Below, piece after piece: positions 16,057 through 25,103 of a stretch of 64,000 bases of DNA. The notes below the pieces were generated by a model. It worked only from the letters and a program-made list of their open reading frames with translations, did no database searches and was not told the DNA's origin. A program made the position numbers and the translations under genes. This stretch comes from Treponema sp. GTDB lineage: Bacteria; Spirochaetota; Spirochaetia; Treponematales; Treponemataceae. Every line of letters begins with the position of its first letter. The stretch's first letter is position 1. The stretch covers positions 1-64,000 of the forward strand of contig JAFZRP010000105.1 in NCBI GenBank assembly GCA_017619795.1, written 5' to 3'.

Positions 16057-18264
16057 TTATTTTACCTTTCCGTTTTTATAAACTTCAACAGTCAGGAACT
16101 TGCCGTCGGCACCAATTTTTTTACCGTCAACTTCTACAAAACCATCTTTAGCATGCAGAGACATTTCGGCAAAGGTATCTGGCTTTACAAAGCAAAGCTC
16201 TTCTTCCGGCGGATTAAAGCCTTCCGGTTCAAGAACAGTTCCAACTTCAAACTGTGGAGCAAAAATAACCTCGCAGGTATCCTTGTCGGTAACAGTTGGA
16301 TCGCTAGCTGCAAGAAGCATACCGTTACTGCGAACACCGCGGAAGTTTGCAGGCTTGAGATTGTAAACAAGTACAATGTTCTTGCCAAGAAGTTCTTCCG
16401 GTTTATAGAAGTTTACAATTGAGCTTACAATCTGGCGAGGCTCTTCATCACCGCAATTTAAGGTCAAAATATAAAGGAAGCTTCCACCAGGATGCTGCTC
16501 AACCTTTTCAATCTTGCTTACTTTTAAGATTACACGGCGACTGAATCTTTCTGCCAACGGAAGCTTGTCTATTTCTGCAGGAGTAAGCTTTTTCTGATTT
16601 CCTGCATTTTTCTTTGCTGCAGTTCCATCATCAATCTCAACAGAAGAAAGAAGCTTTTCAAGTCTTTTCTTACCAATGATGCGGAAGAAGCTTCCCAAAC
16701 GAGGGCCCTGATCCTTTCCAATAAGCACATTATAAAGAGCAAGGAATAAAGCTTTTGTATCTATTCCAAGTGATGTTGCAACATCGTAAATTGCCTGCTG
16801 ACAATCTTTATCTGTTTCAAAAGCTTCAATCTTAGGTACAACCTCACTCAAAATATTTTTAATTGCAGGATACATTTCTTTTGAAGCGTAAGCTTTTTTA
16901 GAAGGCTCGCGGAGCTCAAAACAGAACTCAGGAGCACAGTCTGGAGCAGAATGCTTAATCCAGAACCAGGCACACTCAATTCTGCGGCGGAGGCGTTCTT
17001 CCTGCTCAGGCTTTACATCACCAAGAGCCTTGATTACTGCATCAAAATCACCGGAATAAATCTGGAGCAAAGTTGTAAGCTGGCGGATTGTAATCTGGTA
17101 AGGCATAACCTCAGGAATCTTTCCGTCAATCTGAGAAAGCATATAAATGCGTTTTTCCTTGTTAAAGTGATCTTCAGATTTTGGCTTATCTATTCCGTAA
17201 ACAATTCGCTCAGTCTTATCATAATCTTCGTAAACCTTAAGAACGTCCATGTCAAAGCTGATTGCAAACTCAGTGTTAGGACGAGTTCCAGCAAAGAGAT
17301 AGCGGAGAACTTCAGCCTGGTAAACATCCAAGGCATCAGGAAGAGCAATAACCTTTCCTTTTGAAGAAGACATTTTTCCAGGTACGCCTTTAAGATTTAC
17401 AAAGTCGTAACGCATAGTAACTGGAGCGTCCCAACCATAAATGCGTTTTGAAACAAGCTTTGCTGTATCGTAGCTTCCACCCGGGCTGATGTGGTCTTTT
17501 CCACCCGGTTCGAACACTACTTTTTCTTCGTTCCAGCGCATTGGCCAGTCAACACGCCAGCCAAGCTTAGCACCCTTAAACACGCGGATATCGGCAGTTT
17601 CACAGTTGCCGCATTCGCACTTATAGGTAATTCCGTATTCGCCATCGTAATCTGTAATTTCAGTTGTATCTTTATTACACTTACCGCAGAAAATAGAAAC
17701 AGGCCAGTAAACATCCTCTGGCTTCATTTTGTGCTGGTCATCGCGGTACTCGTTCAGGCATTCCTTAATTACAGCACGATTCTGCATTGCCTTTCGCATT
17801 CCTTCTGCATAGCGGTTTGCACGGTAGCGGCTTGCCTGATACAAAAACTCTGGAGCAATTCCAACGCGTGGAAGCTGTGTTTCAATATCTACCTCGTGAT
17901 GTCGCGCATAGTTTTCGTTGCGGCCAGTTGTATCTGGTACTTCTGTAATAGGATATCGAAGATATTTTTCCAAAACTTCAGGATCAGGCATGTTAGCAGG
18001 AACCTTGCGGAATACATCATAATCATCCCAGGAATAAATAAAGCGAACTTTCTTACCACGATCGCGCAAAGCACGTACAACTAAATCTACAGTAATAATT
18101 TCGCGGAAGTTTCCAAGATGTACAGTTCCTGAAGGAGTAATTCCTGAAGCGCAAGTATATGAATCCAAATCACCCTTTTCGCGGATAATCTGGTTAGCCA
18201 TCTGATCTGCCCAATGACAAAGCAATGGGTCTCTCTTTTCATTATTCTGATTTTCGTTACTCAT
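16057..18264 (-). CDS. lysS: Class I lysyl-tRNA synthetase with C-terminal tRNA-binding domain
   Basis: This 735-residue enzyme attaches lysine to tRNA(Lys). It is the class I type typical of archaea and spirochaetes: the HIGH-like motif is SGTVHLGNF near residue 48, the KMSKS-like motif is KMSSSKG, and a zinc-ribbon-like CGKCNKD...CECGNC segment lies near 195-220. It is about 200 residues longer than many class I enzymes because of a C-terminal OB-fold tRNA-binding domain (RVILKVSKIEKVEQHPGG to NGMLLAAS) of the Trbp111/MetRS-tail type. It is the last gene of a leftward run. The ATG has no Shine-Dalgarno and a TATAAT ends 8 bases upstream. Confidence 0.93.
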   Translation of the reverse strand: MSNENQNNEKRDPLLCHWADQMANQIIREKGDLDSYTCASGITPSGTVHLGNFREIITVDLVVRALRDRGKKVRFIYSWDDYDVFRKVPANMPDPEVLEKYLRYPITEVPDTTGRNENYARHHEVDIETQLPRVGIAPEFLYQASRYRANRYAEGMRKAMQNRAVIKECLNEYRDDQHKMKPEDVYWPVSIFCGKCNKDTTEITDYDGEYGITYKCECGNCETADIRVFKGAKLGWRVDWPMRWNEEKVVFEPGGKDHISPGGSYDTAKLVSKRIYGWDAPVTMRYDFVNLKGVPGKMSSSKGKVIALPDALDVYQAEVLRYLFAGTRPNTEFAISFDMDVLKVYEDYDKTERIVYGIDKPKSEDHFNKEKRIYMLSQIDGKIPEVMPYQITIRQLTTLLQIYSGDFDAVIKALGDVKPEQEERLRRRIECAWFWIKHSAPDCAPEFCFELREPSKKAYASKEMYPAIKNILSEVVPKIEAFETDKDCQQAIYDVATSLGIDTKALFLALYNVLIGKDQGPRLGSFFRIIGKKRLEKLLSSVEIDDGTAAKKNAGNQKKLTPAEIDKLPLAERFSRRVILKVSKIEKVEQHPGGSFLYILTLNCGDEEPRQIVSSIVNFYKPEELLGKNIVLVYNLKPANFRGVRSNGMLLAASDPTVTDKDTCEVIFAPQFEVGTVLEPEGFNPPEEELCFVKPDTFAEMSLHAKDGFVEVDGKKIGADGKFLTVEVYKNGKVK

Positions 18265-18272
18265 AGTGCTAT

Positions 18273-18278
18273 ATTATA
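18273..18278 (-). promoter_or_regulatory. -10 element of a near-leaderless lysS promoter
   Basis: On the minus strand TATAAT (18278 to 18273) lies 8 bases before the lysS ATG, with a TTGTTT further upstream at sub-optimal spacing. Transcription from it would leave a leader of only one or two bases. Confidence 0.5.
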
Positions 18279-18327
18279 GTAAATAACAAAGATAAACAAT
18301 CAGATTTAAAGAGAAAGATAAAAAGGA

Positions 18328-19305
18328 TTAATCTACCGGATAACAATCGTAACCGGCACTTCTAAGACGGTCAGCAATATCCTTTGCGGCATTTTCGTTT
18401 ACAAGAACAATATAGTAGGTTGTACCGCTTGCTCTTGTTTCTGTTGTGATGTAGGCTTCAAAACCTTTTTTCTTAAGCTCTTCTGCAAGAAGCTTTGCAT
18501 TGCTTTCCGTGCGGAAAAGTCCAAGCTGCCATTTAGAAAATACCTGAGGGGTTGGGGCCGGCTCTACAGTTGTAGTTGATGATGTAAATGTTCCTGTTCC
18601 CTGGACTGCAACTCCTGTCTTTGGTACAAAAAACCAGAATGGGACAGGCAGCAACTGAGCATCCCCATTTACAATTGCGGCTTCAACAGATTTTGAATAA
18701 TCCGAAGTGATTTTTGCAGAATAAGAATTGTCGCCGGTAATAAACCATAATGTAAGAAGAATTACAGGCTTTACTGAATCCATTGAGCTTACCTTCAGAT
18801 AAGCCTTGAGTATTTCAAGCGGCTCCTGAAGCTCTTCGTTTGTTTCGGCAGCACAAAGGGCACTCCACTGAGCATAAAGCTTTACATAAGCGATTATTTC
18901 AGGATTCCGCGAATTACGAACTGCAGAATTAAGATAACTGTCTGCTGTCGCGGAATCCCCGGTACAAAGTGCACAGCGTACTGCGTCCAGAACGAGCTGT
19001 TCATTTGTTCTCTTTGGCATTCCTTCAGCATCGGCAGAAGCAATTCCAGCGGCAGCCGCATATGATTTCTGTGCGTCATCATACAAGGCAAACTGTTCCT
19101 GTAAAGAAGCAAGGAAAATTAAAGTGGAACGTTTTTCGGCAGGAGCTGTTAATGTCCCGATTTGTTTTTTCAAATATGAAATTGATTCATCAACAGAACC
19201 CTGTCGGGCAGCCTCGTATGCAATATCCTTTGCTTTTAATTCAGCTGCAAAAAGCCATAACGGACAAGCAAGAAAAACAACAACACAAAGAATACGCTTA
19301 AACAT
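18328..19305 (-). CDS. SPOR-domain exported protein
   Basis: The 325-residue protein has a signal peptide (ILCVVVFLACPLWLFAAE), a helical TPR-like middle part (SYLKKQIGTLTAPAEKRSTL and similar) and a C-terminal SPOR domain at about 255-325 (WQLGLFRTESNAKLLAEELK ... YYIVLV). SPOR domains bind denuded glycan strands of peptidoglycan, often at division sites, so it acts in the periplasm. GAGGACAAAAATG supports the start, and the gene overlaps the preceding one by 8 bases. Confidence 0.8.
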   Translation of the reverse strand: MFKRILCVVVFLACPLWLFAAELKAKDIAYEAARQGSVDESISYLKKQIGTLTAPAEKRSTLIFLASLQEQFALYDDAQKSYAAAAGIASADAEGMPKRTNEQLVLDAVRCALCTGDSATADSYLNSAVRNSRNPEIIAYVKLYAQWSALCAAETNEELQEPLEILKAYLKVSSMDSVKPVILLTLWFITGDNSYSAKITSDYSKSVEAAIVNGDAQLLPVPFWFFVPKTGVAVQGTGTFTSSTTTVEPAPTPQVFSKWQLGLFRTESNAKLLAEELKKKGFEAYITTETRASGTTYYIVLVNENAAKDIADRLRSAGYDCYPVD

Positions 19306-19834
19306 TTTTGTCCTCGTTTGTTCCGGAAGTTCCAGTTTTTTCAGCTTTTCCGTCAGTTTCCGTTTTGTCTTTTAATACAAGCTTTTTATCATCTTTTCCA
19401 TCGAGCATTGAAAACAGCTTTGAGAACGGGCTGCTTTTTTCGCTGGAGGCTTTTGCTGGTTCAGAAGTGTTTGCTGTAGAAGAAGCTGCCACATCAACTG
19501 CTTTAGGTGCTTCAGCTTCTTTTGCTGCAAGAGCTTTTTTTGATTCCTTAGAAGCTTTAGGTTCCTTTGCAGGTTTAGAATCCTTTTCTTCCTTTGACTC
19601 TTTTACAGCCTTTGCCTTTTCTGCATCACGGGTTTCCTTTGCAATTTTTCCAAGAAGAATACACAAAAGCGCAAATACAATACCAGCTGCAAACGCAATC
19701 AGTACAATTACCGCAACATTAGTTTCTCCAAAATCCTTAAACAACCAAAGAGAAGTACTGTACGCAAGATTCTTTCCAATAAAAACCGCCAGCAAAACTG
19801 CTACCGCAATCGCAATAATCATAGTTAAAATCAT
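19298..19834 (-). CDS. LapA-like membrane protein with charged cytoplasmic tail
   Basis: The 178-residue protein starts with two membrane helices (MILTMIIAIAVAVLLAVFIG and VAVIVLIAFAAGIVFALLCI) joined by a short loop, the arrangement of LapA/DUF1049 proteins. A long Lys/Glu/Ala/Ser-rich low-complexity tail follows. AGAGG precedes the ATG. Its end overlaps the SPOR gene start by 8 bases. LapA-type proteins are tied to envelope assembly in other bacteria; the role here is unproven. Confidence 0.65.
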   Translation of the reverse strand: MILTMIIAIAVAVLLAVFIGKNLAYSTSLWLFKDFGETNVAVIVLIAFAAGIVFALLCILLGKIAKETRDAEKAKAVKESKEEKDSKPAKEPKASKESKKALAAKEAEAPKAVDVAASSTANTSEPAKASSEKSSPFSKLFSMLDGKDDKKLVLKDKTETDGKAEKTGTSGTNEDKNV

Positions 19835-19844
19835 AAAAAACCTC

Positions 19845-21245
19845 TTATAACAAAGTTCCCCTAAATGTATTTCCCGCCAATGCTTCTATTTTAGCACGAA
19901 CAAACGTTCCAATCAAAGATTTATCTGCAGCAAATGCAATTCTTTCATCCTGTTCAGTTTTTCCTAAAAGCTCTCCCGGATTATCCCGACTTACGCCCTC
20001 AACAAGAACCTTCACCTCGCTGCCAACCCGCTTCTGCATCTCTTCCGCCGTAATTTTCAGCTGCAAATCAATCACTCTCTGCAGGCGAGCCTTTTTTACT
20101 TCTTCAGAAAGCTGGTCTTCCATTTTTGTAGCAGGTGTTCCTTCGCGTGGATTATAATAATACATAAACGCATTTTCATAACGAATCTCATTCATCAAAG
20201 AAAGTGTCTGTTCAACATCCTCTTCTGTTTCACCCGGGAAGCCCATCATTATGTCTGTAGTCATAGAAACATCCGGAATTGCCTTTTTAATTCTTGCCAC
20301 AAGCTCAAGATACTGCTCGCGTGTATATCGTCTGTTCATTCTCTTTAGCACCTGGCTTGAACCATGCTGCACCGGCAGATGAATATGGTGACACAGCACA
20401 GGCTCCTTTGCAATTACTTCAATCACCGCATCCGACAAATCCTTTGGATGACTCGACATAAAGCGCACCCATTCAATAGAGGATTTTGTTTCGCGCAAGT
20501 GATCTGCAATAATCTGGAGCAGCCCCGCAAAATCTATAGTTTCTTTATCATTATCAACTTTATCCCAGGTGCCGCAATAACTGTTTACGTTTTGCCCAAG
20601 CAATGTAATCTCTCTAACCCCATACGAAGAAAGCACATCTATTTCTTTCAATATTTCGCTGACCGGTCTGCTGCACTCGCGTCCACGCACATACGGAACA
20701 ATGCAGTATGTACAGAAATTGTTGCAGCCGTGCATAATCGGAACAAAAGCTGTAAAGGCACCCGGTTCAAGTGAAAGCGGCGCAAACTGGTATGGCTCAT
20801 CATCCTTAAGCTGTCCCGTTACCTTATGATTTTCCATTGCTTCAATAATCTGTCCGAAATGATGCTTGGCATAAGTTCCTACAACATAATCAATAAACGG
20901 ATAATCCTTCTGGAATGTTTTTAAAAGTCGTTCTGCCATACAGCCGGTAACTACAAGTGTAAGCGGCTTTGGTCCATCCTTTACAAACTCTGTTGCTTTT
21001 TCCAGAAACTTTCCCTTGGCACTTTTGTCGCACGCACGAACCGCTTTAAGTCCCGAATACCAGCCGAGCCTTCCAAAAATACGGTTTTCGGCAGTAGCCC
21101 TTACAGAACAGGTATTTATAATAACAAGGTCAGCAACCTGTGCATCTTCAGCCTTAGTCCATTTTCTTGCCAAAAGCAATTGTTCTATTGCCGCTGATTC
21201 CGCAATGTTCATCTGACAGCCATAAGTTTCGAAAAAATAGGTCAT
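19845..21245 (-). CDS. miaB: tRNA-2-methylthio-N6-dimethylallyladenosine synthase MiaB
   Basis: MiaB is a radical-SAM enzyme that adds the 2-methylthio group to i6A37 of tRNAs reading U-starting codons. The 466-residue protein has the N-terminal UPF0004 domain (FETYGCQMN), the radical-SAM cluster motif GCNNFCTYCIVP, the MMGFPGETEEDVEQT block and a C-terminal TRAM domain. Cluster cysteines are in place, including NTCSVR and VTGCMAERL. The ATG overlaps the folE2 stop by 4 bases, with GGAG upstream, so it is translationally coupled. Confidence 0.95.
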   Translation of the reverse strand: MTYFFETYGCQMNIAESAAIEQLLLARKWTKAEDAQVADLVIINTCSVRATAENRIFGRLGWYSGLKAVRACDKSAKGKFLEKATEFVKDGPKPLTLVVTGCMAERLLKTFQKDYPFIDYVVGTYAKHHFGQIIEAMENHKVTGQLKDDEPYQFAPLSLEPGAFTAFVPIMHGCNNFCTYCIVPYVRGRECSRPVSEILKEIDVLSSYGVREITLLGQNVNSYCGTWDKVDNDKETIDFAGLLQIIADHLRETKSSIEWVRFMSSHPKDLSDAVIEVIAKEPVLCHHIHLPVQHGSSQVLKRMNRRYTREQYLELVARIKKAIPDVSMTTDIMMGFPGETEEDVEQTLSLMNEIRYENAFMYYYNPREGTPATKMEDQLSEEVKKARLQRVIDLQLKITAEEMQKRVGSEVKVLVEGVSRDNPGELLGKTEQDERIAFAADKSLIGTFVRAKIEALAGNTFRGTLL

Positions 21246-22012
21246 TCAGTGTACTCCGTATACGCATACGCATTATGATTATGAATGCTTTCTTCTGTCT
21301 GAGCTTCAACCGAAAAATACGGGAAGCCCATTTTCTTTAATCCAAGGTAAACCTCGCGTACAACATCTTCAACAAAGCGCGGATTATCGTAGGCATGCTC
21401 GGTAACAAACTTTTCGTCCTGGCGTTTGAGCAGCGTGTACAGAGGTGTAGAAGCGGCATCCTCTATCATAGAAATAATATCTTCAATCCAGAAAAAATCC
21501 TTGTACAAAACTCGAACCTTAACATAACCGCGCTGATTATGTGCCCCGTACTCGCTTATCGCCTTTGAACAAGGACAAAGCGTTGCAACAGGAACTTCTA
21601 CGGTAACATAAAAGCGTCTTCCCTCATTATCACCAACTTCGCCCTCATAAGAACAGCTGTATTCCATAATGGAAGCATTTCCAGAAACCGGAGCCTTCTT
21701 TTCAATAAAATATGGAAAACTAACCGAACCGTAAGCCTTTTGTGCATCGAGCTTTCGGCGCATTTCTTCAAGCATGTCCAGAAAATGAAGCATTGTCAGA
21801 TTTTCGTGATATTTATGGAAAACTTCGATAAAACGCGACATATGCGTTCCCTTAAAGTTATGAGGAAGATTTACAAACAAATCTACTCTGGCAGTTGTGC
21901 TTTGAGTTTTGTGTTCCTTATCCAGAACCGTTACAGGATACTTTACCTCTCGTACTCCAACCTTTTGTAACGGAACCTCTCTTGTGTCTACCTCATTTTG
22001 AATATCACGCAT
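21242..22012 (-). CDS. folE2: GTP cyclohydrolase FolE2
   Basis: FolE2 (type IB) converts GTP to 7,8-dihydroneopterin triphosphate, the first step of folate and queuosine synthesis. The protein has the family opening MRDIQNEVDTREVPLQKVGV, the catalytic-site motif ATLCPCSKAISEYGAHNQRG and the EDAASTPLYTLLKR segment. I start at 22012 because GGAAG precedes this ATG and homologues start here. An in-frame ATG 12 bases upstream (22024) follows a TATAAT closely and could be a leaderless start. It sits between folD and miaB in one leftward run. Confidence 0.9.
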   Translation of the reverse strand: MRDIQNEVDTREVPLQKVGVREVKYPVTVLDKEHKTQSTTARVDLFVNLPHNFKGTHMSRFIEVFHKYHENLTMLHFLDMLEEMRRKLDAQKAYGSVSFPYFIEKKAPVSGNASIMEYSCSYEGEVGDNEGRRFYVTVEVPVATLCPCSKAISEYGAHNQRGYVKVRVLYKDFFWIEDIISMIEDAASTPLYTLLKRQDEKFVTEHAYDNPRFVEDVVREVYLGLKKMGFPYFSVEAQTEESIHNHNAYAYTEYTE

Positions 22013-22030
22013 TTTTTCTTCCATAAAAAA

Positions 22031-22903
22031 TTATAATCTGTTCTCTGCCGATTCAAGGGTGTTGTACATAAGCATTGCAATGGTCATTGGGCCAACGCCG
22101 CCCGGTACAGGTGTTATATATGAAGCTTTTTCTTTTATATCATCAAAATCGCAGTCGCCGATAAGTCTGAAGCCCGATTTTTTGCTTGCATCTGGAATGC
22201 GGTTTACACCAACGTCAATTACAACTGCGCCTTCGCTTACCATATCAGCTGTAAGTGTATGAGGATGACCGGAAGCAACTACGATAATGTCTGCCTGCTT
22301 TGTAATTTCTGCCATATTTTTTGTACCGGTGTGGCACATTGTTACAGTGCAGTTTGTATCCTTTCGGGCAAGCAAAAGAGAAACCGGTTTTCCTACAATA
22401 TTAGAGCGTCCGATTACAACTGCGTGCTTTCCGGCAGTTTCAATGCCCATTTTCTTAAGCAGAACAATTATTCCGTGCGGTGTACAAGGCAAAAAAGCCT
22501 TTTTTCCAATCACAAGATTACCAACGTTTACCGGGTGAAAACCATCAACATCCTTTTCAGGATCTATTGCAAGCAAAACCTTTTCTTCATCAATATGCTT
22601 AGGGAGTGGCAGCTGCACAAGGATTCCATGAACGGAAGTATCGGCATTAAGCTTTGCAATAAGCTCGAGCAGCTCTTCCTGAGTTGTTGTTTCCGGAAGA
22701 TGAACGGATCGGTCTACCATTCCAACCTCGGCGAGTGCCTCCTGCTTACCGGTAACATAGCTTACACTTGCAGGATTTTCTCCAACAAGTATTACCGCAA
22801 GACAAGGTGCAATACCCTTTTCCTTTAATTCAGCAACCTTTGCCGCAACATCGGCTCTTACTTCAGCAGCAATCTGCTTTCCGTCAATTATAATAGCACT
22901 CAT
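22031..22903 (-). CDS. folD: Methylenetetrahydrofolate dehydrogenase / cyclohydrolase
   Basis: FolD interconverts 5,10-methylene-THF and 10-formyl-THF. The 290-residue protein has the family motifs [14 protein letters not shown] (catalytic lysine), [11 protein letters not shown], the nucleotide-binding [14 protein letters not shown], and [19 protein letters not shown] near the end. Length is normal. AGGGGG precedes the ATG. As the first gene of the leftward run, with folE2 next, it groups one-carbon metabolism with tRNA modification and charging. Confidence 0.95.
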   Translation of the reverse strand: MSAIIIDGKQIAAEVRADVAAKVAELKEKGIAPCLAVILVGENPASVSYVTGKQEALAEVGMVDRSVHLPETTTQEELLELIAKLNADTSVHGILVQLPLPKHIDEEKVLLAIDPEKDVDGFHPVNVGNLVIGKKAFLPCTPHGIIVLLKKMGIETAGKHAVVIGRSNIVGKPVSLLLARKDTNCTVTMCHTGTKNMAEITKQADIIVVASGHPHTLTADMVSEGAVVIDVGVNRIPDASKKSGFRLIGDCDFDDIKEKASYITPVPGGVGPMTIAMLMYNTLESAENRL

Positions 22904-22957
22904 AATCAGCCCCCTTTATAGTTTTCATTATGTAACTTTACGTTATTTACGTTTTTA

Positions 22958-22986
22958 TTGAAACATGACAGTAAAAACTGTATAGT
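22958..22986 (+). promoter_or_regulatory. Sigma-70-type promoter for the outer-membrane-like protein gene
   Basis: TTGAAA (22958-22963) and TATAGT (22981-22986) are exactly 17 bases apart, 34 bases before the ATG at 23020, in the divergent gap shared with folD. Confidence 0.75.
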
Positions 22987-23019
22987 AAAAAGATATTATA
23001 AAATAAAAAATGGAGCAAT

Positions 23020-23631
23020 ATGAAACGACTTTTTTCAATACTTATAGCACTCATTCTTCTTACAGGAGCTGTTTTTGCAGACGATAATGAGGGCGATGAA
23101 TACATAGACGACTATATTTATGATACAAACGGAGCTGGTGACCAGTTCCTTAAGCTTAATCTCGGTGTTTATATTCCATTAGACTTTAACGGTAACGTAA
23201 AAAAAGGTGATGGAAAGCTTTATACAGGTGGAGATGTAAATGCCGGTTACTATAAATTCTTCAATAACTGGCTTGCACTCGGCTTTGAGCTTACTGCATC
23301 CTATAATATTTCTGTAGGAAACAAGATTCTCGTAACTCTTCCTCTTTGCTTTGGTGTACTTACACAGCCATCTATAGGAAACTTCGAATTTCCGTTCTAT
23401 TTTACTGTAGGTGCTGCTTACGAAACCTGGCAGAACATAGATAACTTCCCTTCTCTTTCATTAGGAGCTTCTGGAGGTGTTTTCTATAGATTTACAGAAT
23501 CATTCTCTTTAGGACTTTCCAGCAGCTATATTTTCATTCAACAGTGGGTAAAGAATGGAAAGGATATTCCTGCAGCTCAAAATCGAGGTCAGTTCCTTGG
23601 AATCAATATAGGTGCCCGTTATCACTTCTAA
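23020..23631 (+). CDS. Predicted outer-membrane beta-barrel protein
   Basis: The 203-residue protein has a signal peptide (MKRLFSILIALILLTGAVFA, cleaved before DDNEG). It continues with amphipathic strands rich in glycine and aromatics (LKLNLGVYIPLDF, WLALGFELTASYN, FYFTVGAAYETW, SFSLGLSSSYIFI) and ends in ...GARYHF, the aromatic C-terminus expected for barrel insertion. Length suits an 8-strand barrel. GGAG precedes the ATG. It is followed 33 bases later by a lipoprotein gene. Confidence 0.7.
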   Translation: MKRLFSILIALILLTGAVFADDNEGDEYIDDYIYDTNGAGDQFLKLNLGVYIPLDFNGNVKKGDGKLYTGGDVNAGYYKFFNNWLALGFELTASYNISVGNKILVTLPLCFGVLTQPSIGNFEFPFYFTVGAAYETWQNIDNFPSLSLGASGGVFYRFTESFSLGLSSSYIFIQQWVKNGKDIPAAQNRGQFLGINIGARYHF

Positions 23632-23664
23632 TTAAATATTTAATGGATATAGAAAAGGATTTTT

Positions 23665-25080
23665 ATGAAAAAGAATAAGATTATATTTATAACAGCTACA
23701 ATACTTTCTGCTTTGATTTTCTCTTCATGCTTTAATGCAGTTTTTTATAATATACGTCAGGATGTTTTTCCAGAGGAATCTACTGTAAAGGGCGTAATCA
23801 ACACAATCTGTCGTTATACAATTGATGGAGAAGAATATCTTTTCTTAGCCGCTGAAGGTGGTTTGCGCTACAAGCTTGCAAAAACCGGTAACGAAAGAAG
23901 CAACAATAAATCTTCCTGGAAAACCTACCCAAAAGATAATCTTCCTTTTAAGCTTCATAAATACACTTACTATGGCACAAACGGTGCTGACCATGAAGGA
24001 CAGACTATACTTAAGGTTCTTGCCGACAAAGACACTCTTTATCTTATAACTACAGATTATGCACAGGATTTCGATGAAGGCTACAGCCGTCCAAATCACA
24101 CCTTTATCTGGGCAGCAAAGCTTTCTGCTCCCGAGAATGGCACTATTACCGGTGAGTGGACAGAAATAAAGTTTGGTACAGATCAGGGTGATTATACTGC
24201 TGATGAACAGCGTGATAATGTTTTCCCTTATACCTACAACTCAACTAAGAAGCTTTATTTTTCTCACTTCAACGTTTTCTCTACAAACTCTATAAATCCT
24301 GAATACCGCAGGGTTTTTGTACGCGGAAATACAATAAGCGGAAAAGGAAAAGTTGGCAGTGACTTCTATTATGAAATAAAAGGTGTAGAGAAACCTGTAG
24401 AAATATTTCTTAAAAAAGAAGCAAGCTTTACAGATGATGTTATTGCCTGTGTAGGTACAACAACAGATGTAACAAACATAGACTCAGCAGCTTACTTAGG
24501 TGATAAACTCTATTTCTTCGATTCAATAGCTGTAACAACAAACGAACATTACAAGCTTGATTCAGAAACAAATACAACTACAACTGAATATGTAAATTCT
24601 ACAATCCTTTATTTTGCACAATCAAATACTAAATCAGTAGATAGCGATGAAGATTATCACCCTTCTACTAAAAATCTTAAATATATTTCTTTGAAGAGCG
24701 GCACTCCTTCTGTAGGAGAAACAGTACTCAACTGCAGCGAAGCAATTTCTTCTCTGGCAGTAACAAGTGACTATATTCTTATTGGTAGAGGCGATTATTC
24801 TTATGGAACCTCAAGTGCAGGTGGAATTGTAAGGGCTGAACTTGATGAAAATGGTATTCCAACTGAGCTTACTTCCTTTACTTCAAATGCATCAATTCAG
24901 CTTTCCTATTCATATCAGATACTTACGCTTCTTGTAACAGAACCTGCAAAGACCGAAAGCGCTAATACTATTTATTCTTCAATTGCATTCAAAGGATCAG
25001 GAGCTTCTGCAGGAACCTCTTTTGATAACATAGGCTTGTGGGCATATTATTCTGACAGAGGAAACTGGAACTGCGAATAA
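23665..25080 (+). CDS. Predicted lipoprotein of unknown function (471 aa)
   Basis: A lipobox-type signal (IFITATILSALIFSSC) places Cys near residue 22. The rest is rich in beta-strand-like, serine/threonine-heavy segments with repeated short patterns (TLYLITTD, KLYFFDS, YILIGRGDYSY) reminiscent of a beta-propeller, but no named domain is certain. It lies directly behind the outer-membrane-like gene and probably shares its promoter. Confidence 0.6.
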   Translation: MKKNKIIFITATILSALIFSSCFNAVFYNIRQDVFPEESTVKGVINTICRYTIDGEEYLFLAAEGGLRYKLAKTGNERSNNKSSWKTYPKDNLPFKLHKYTYYGTNGADHEGQTILKVLADKDTLYLITTDYAQDFDEGYSRPNHTFIWAAKLSAPENGTITGEWTEIKFGTDQGDYTADEQRDNVFPYTYNSTKKLYFSHFNVFSTNSINPEYRRVFVRGNTISGKGKVGSDFYYEIKGVEKPVEIFLKKEASFTDDVIACVGTTTDVTNIDSAAYLGDKLYFFDSIAVTTNEHYKLDSETNTTTTEYVNSTILYFAQSNTKSVDSDEDYHPSTKNLKYISLKSGTPSVGETVLNCSEAISSLAVTSDYILIGRGDYSYGTSSAGGIVRAELDENGIPTELTSFTSNASIQLSYSYQILTLLVTEPAKTESANTIYSSIAFKGSGASAGTSFDNIGLWAYYSDRGNWNCE

Positions 25081-25103
25081 CAGAATAAAGCGCAAGGGGA
25101 AAA

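Noticed and set aside
17491..18084. 197-codon ORF opposite lysS
   Set aside because: Antisense to class I LysRS motifs; no start signal.
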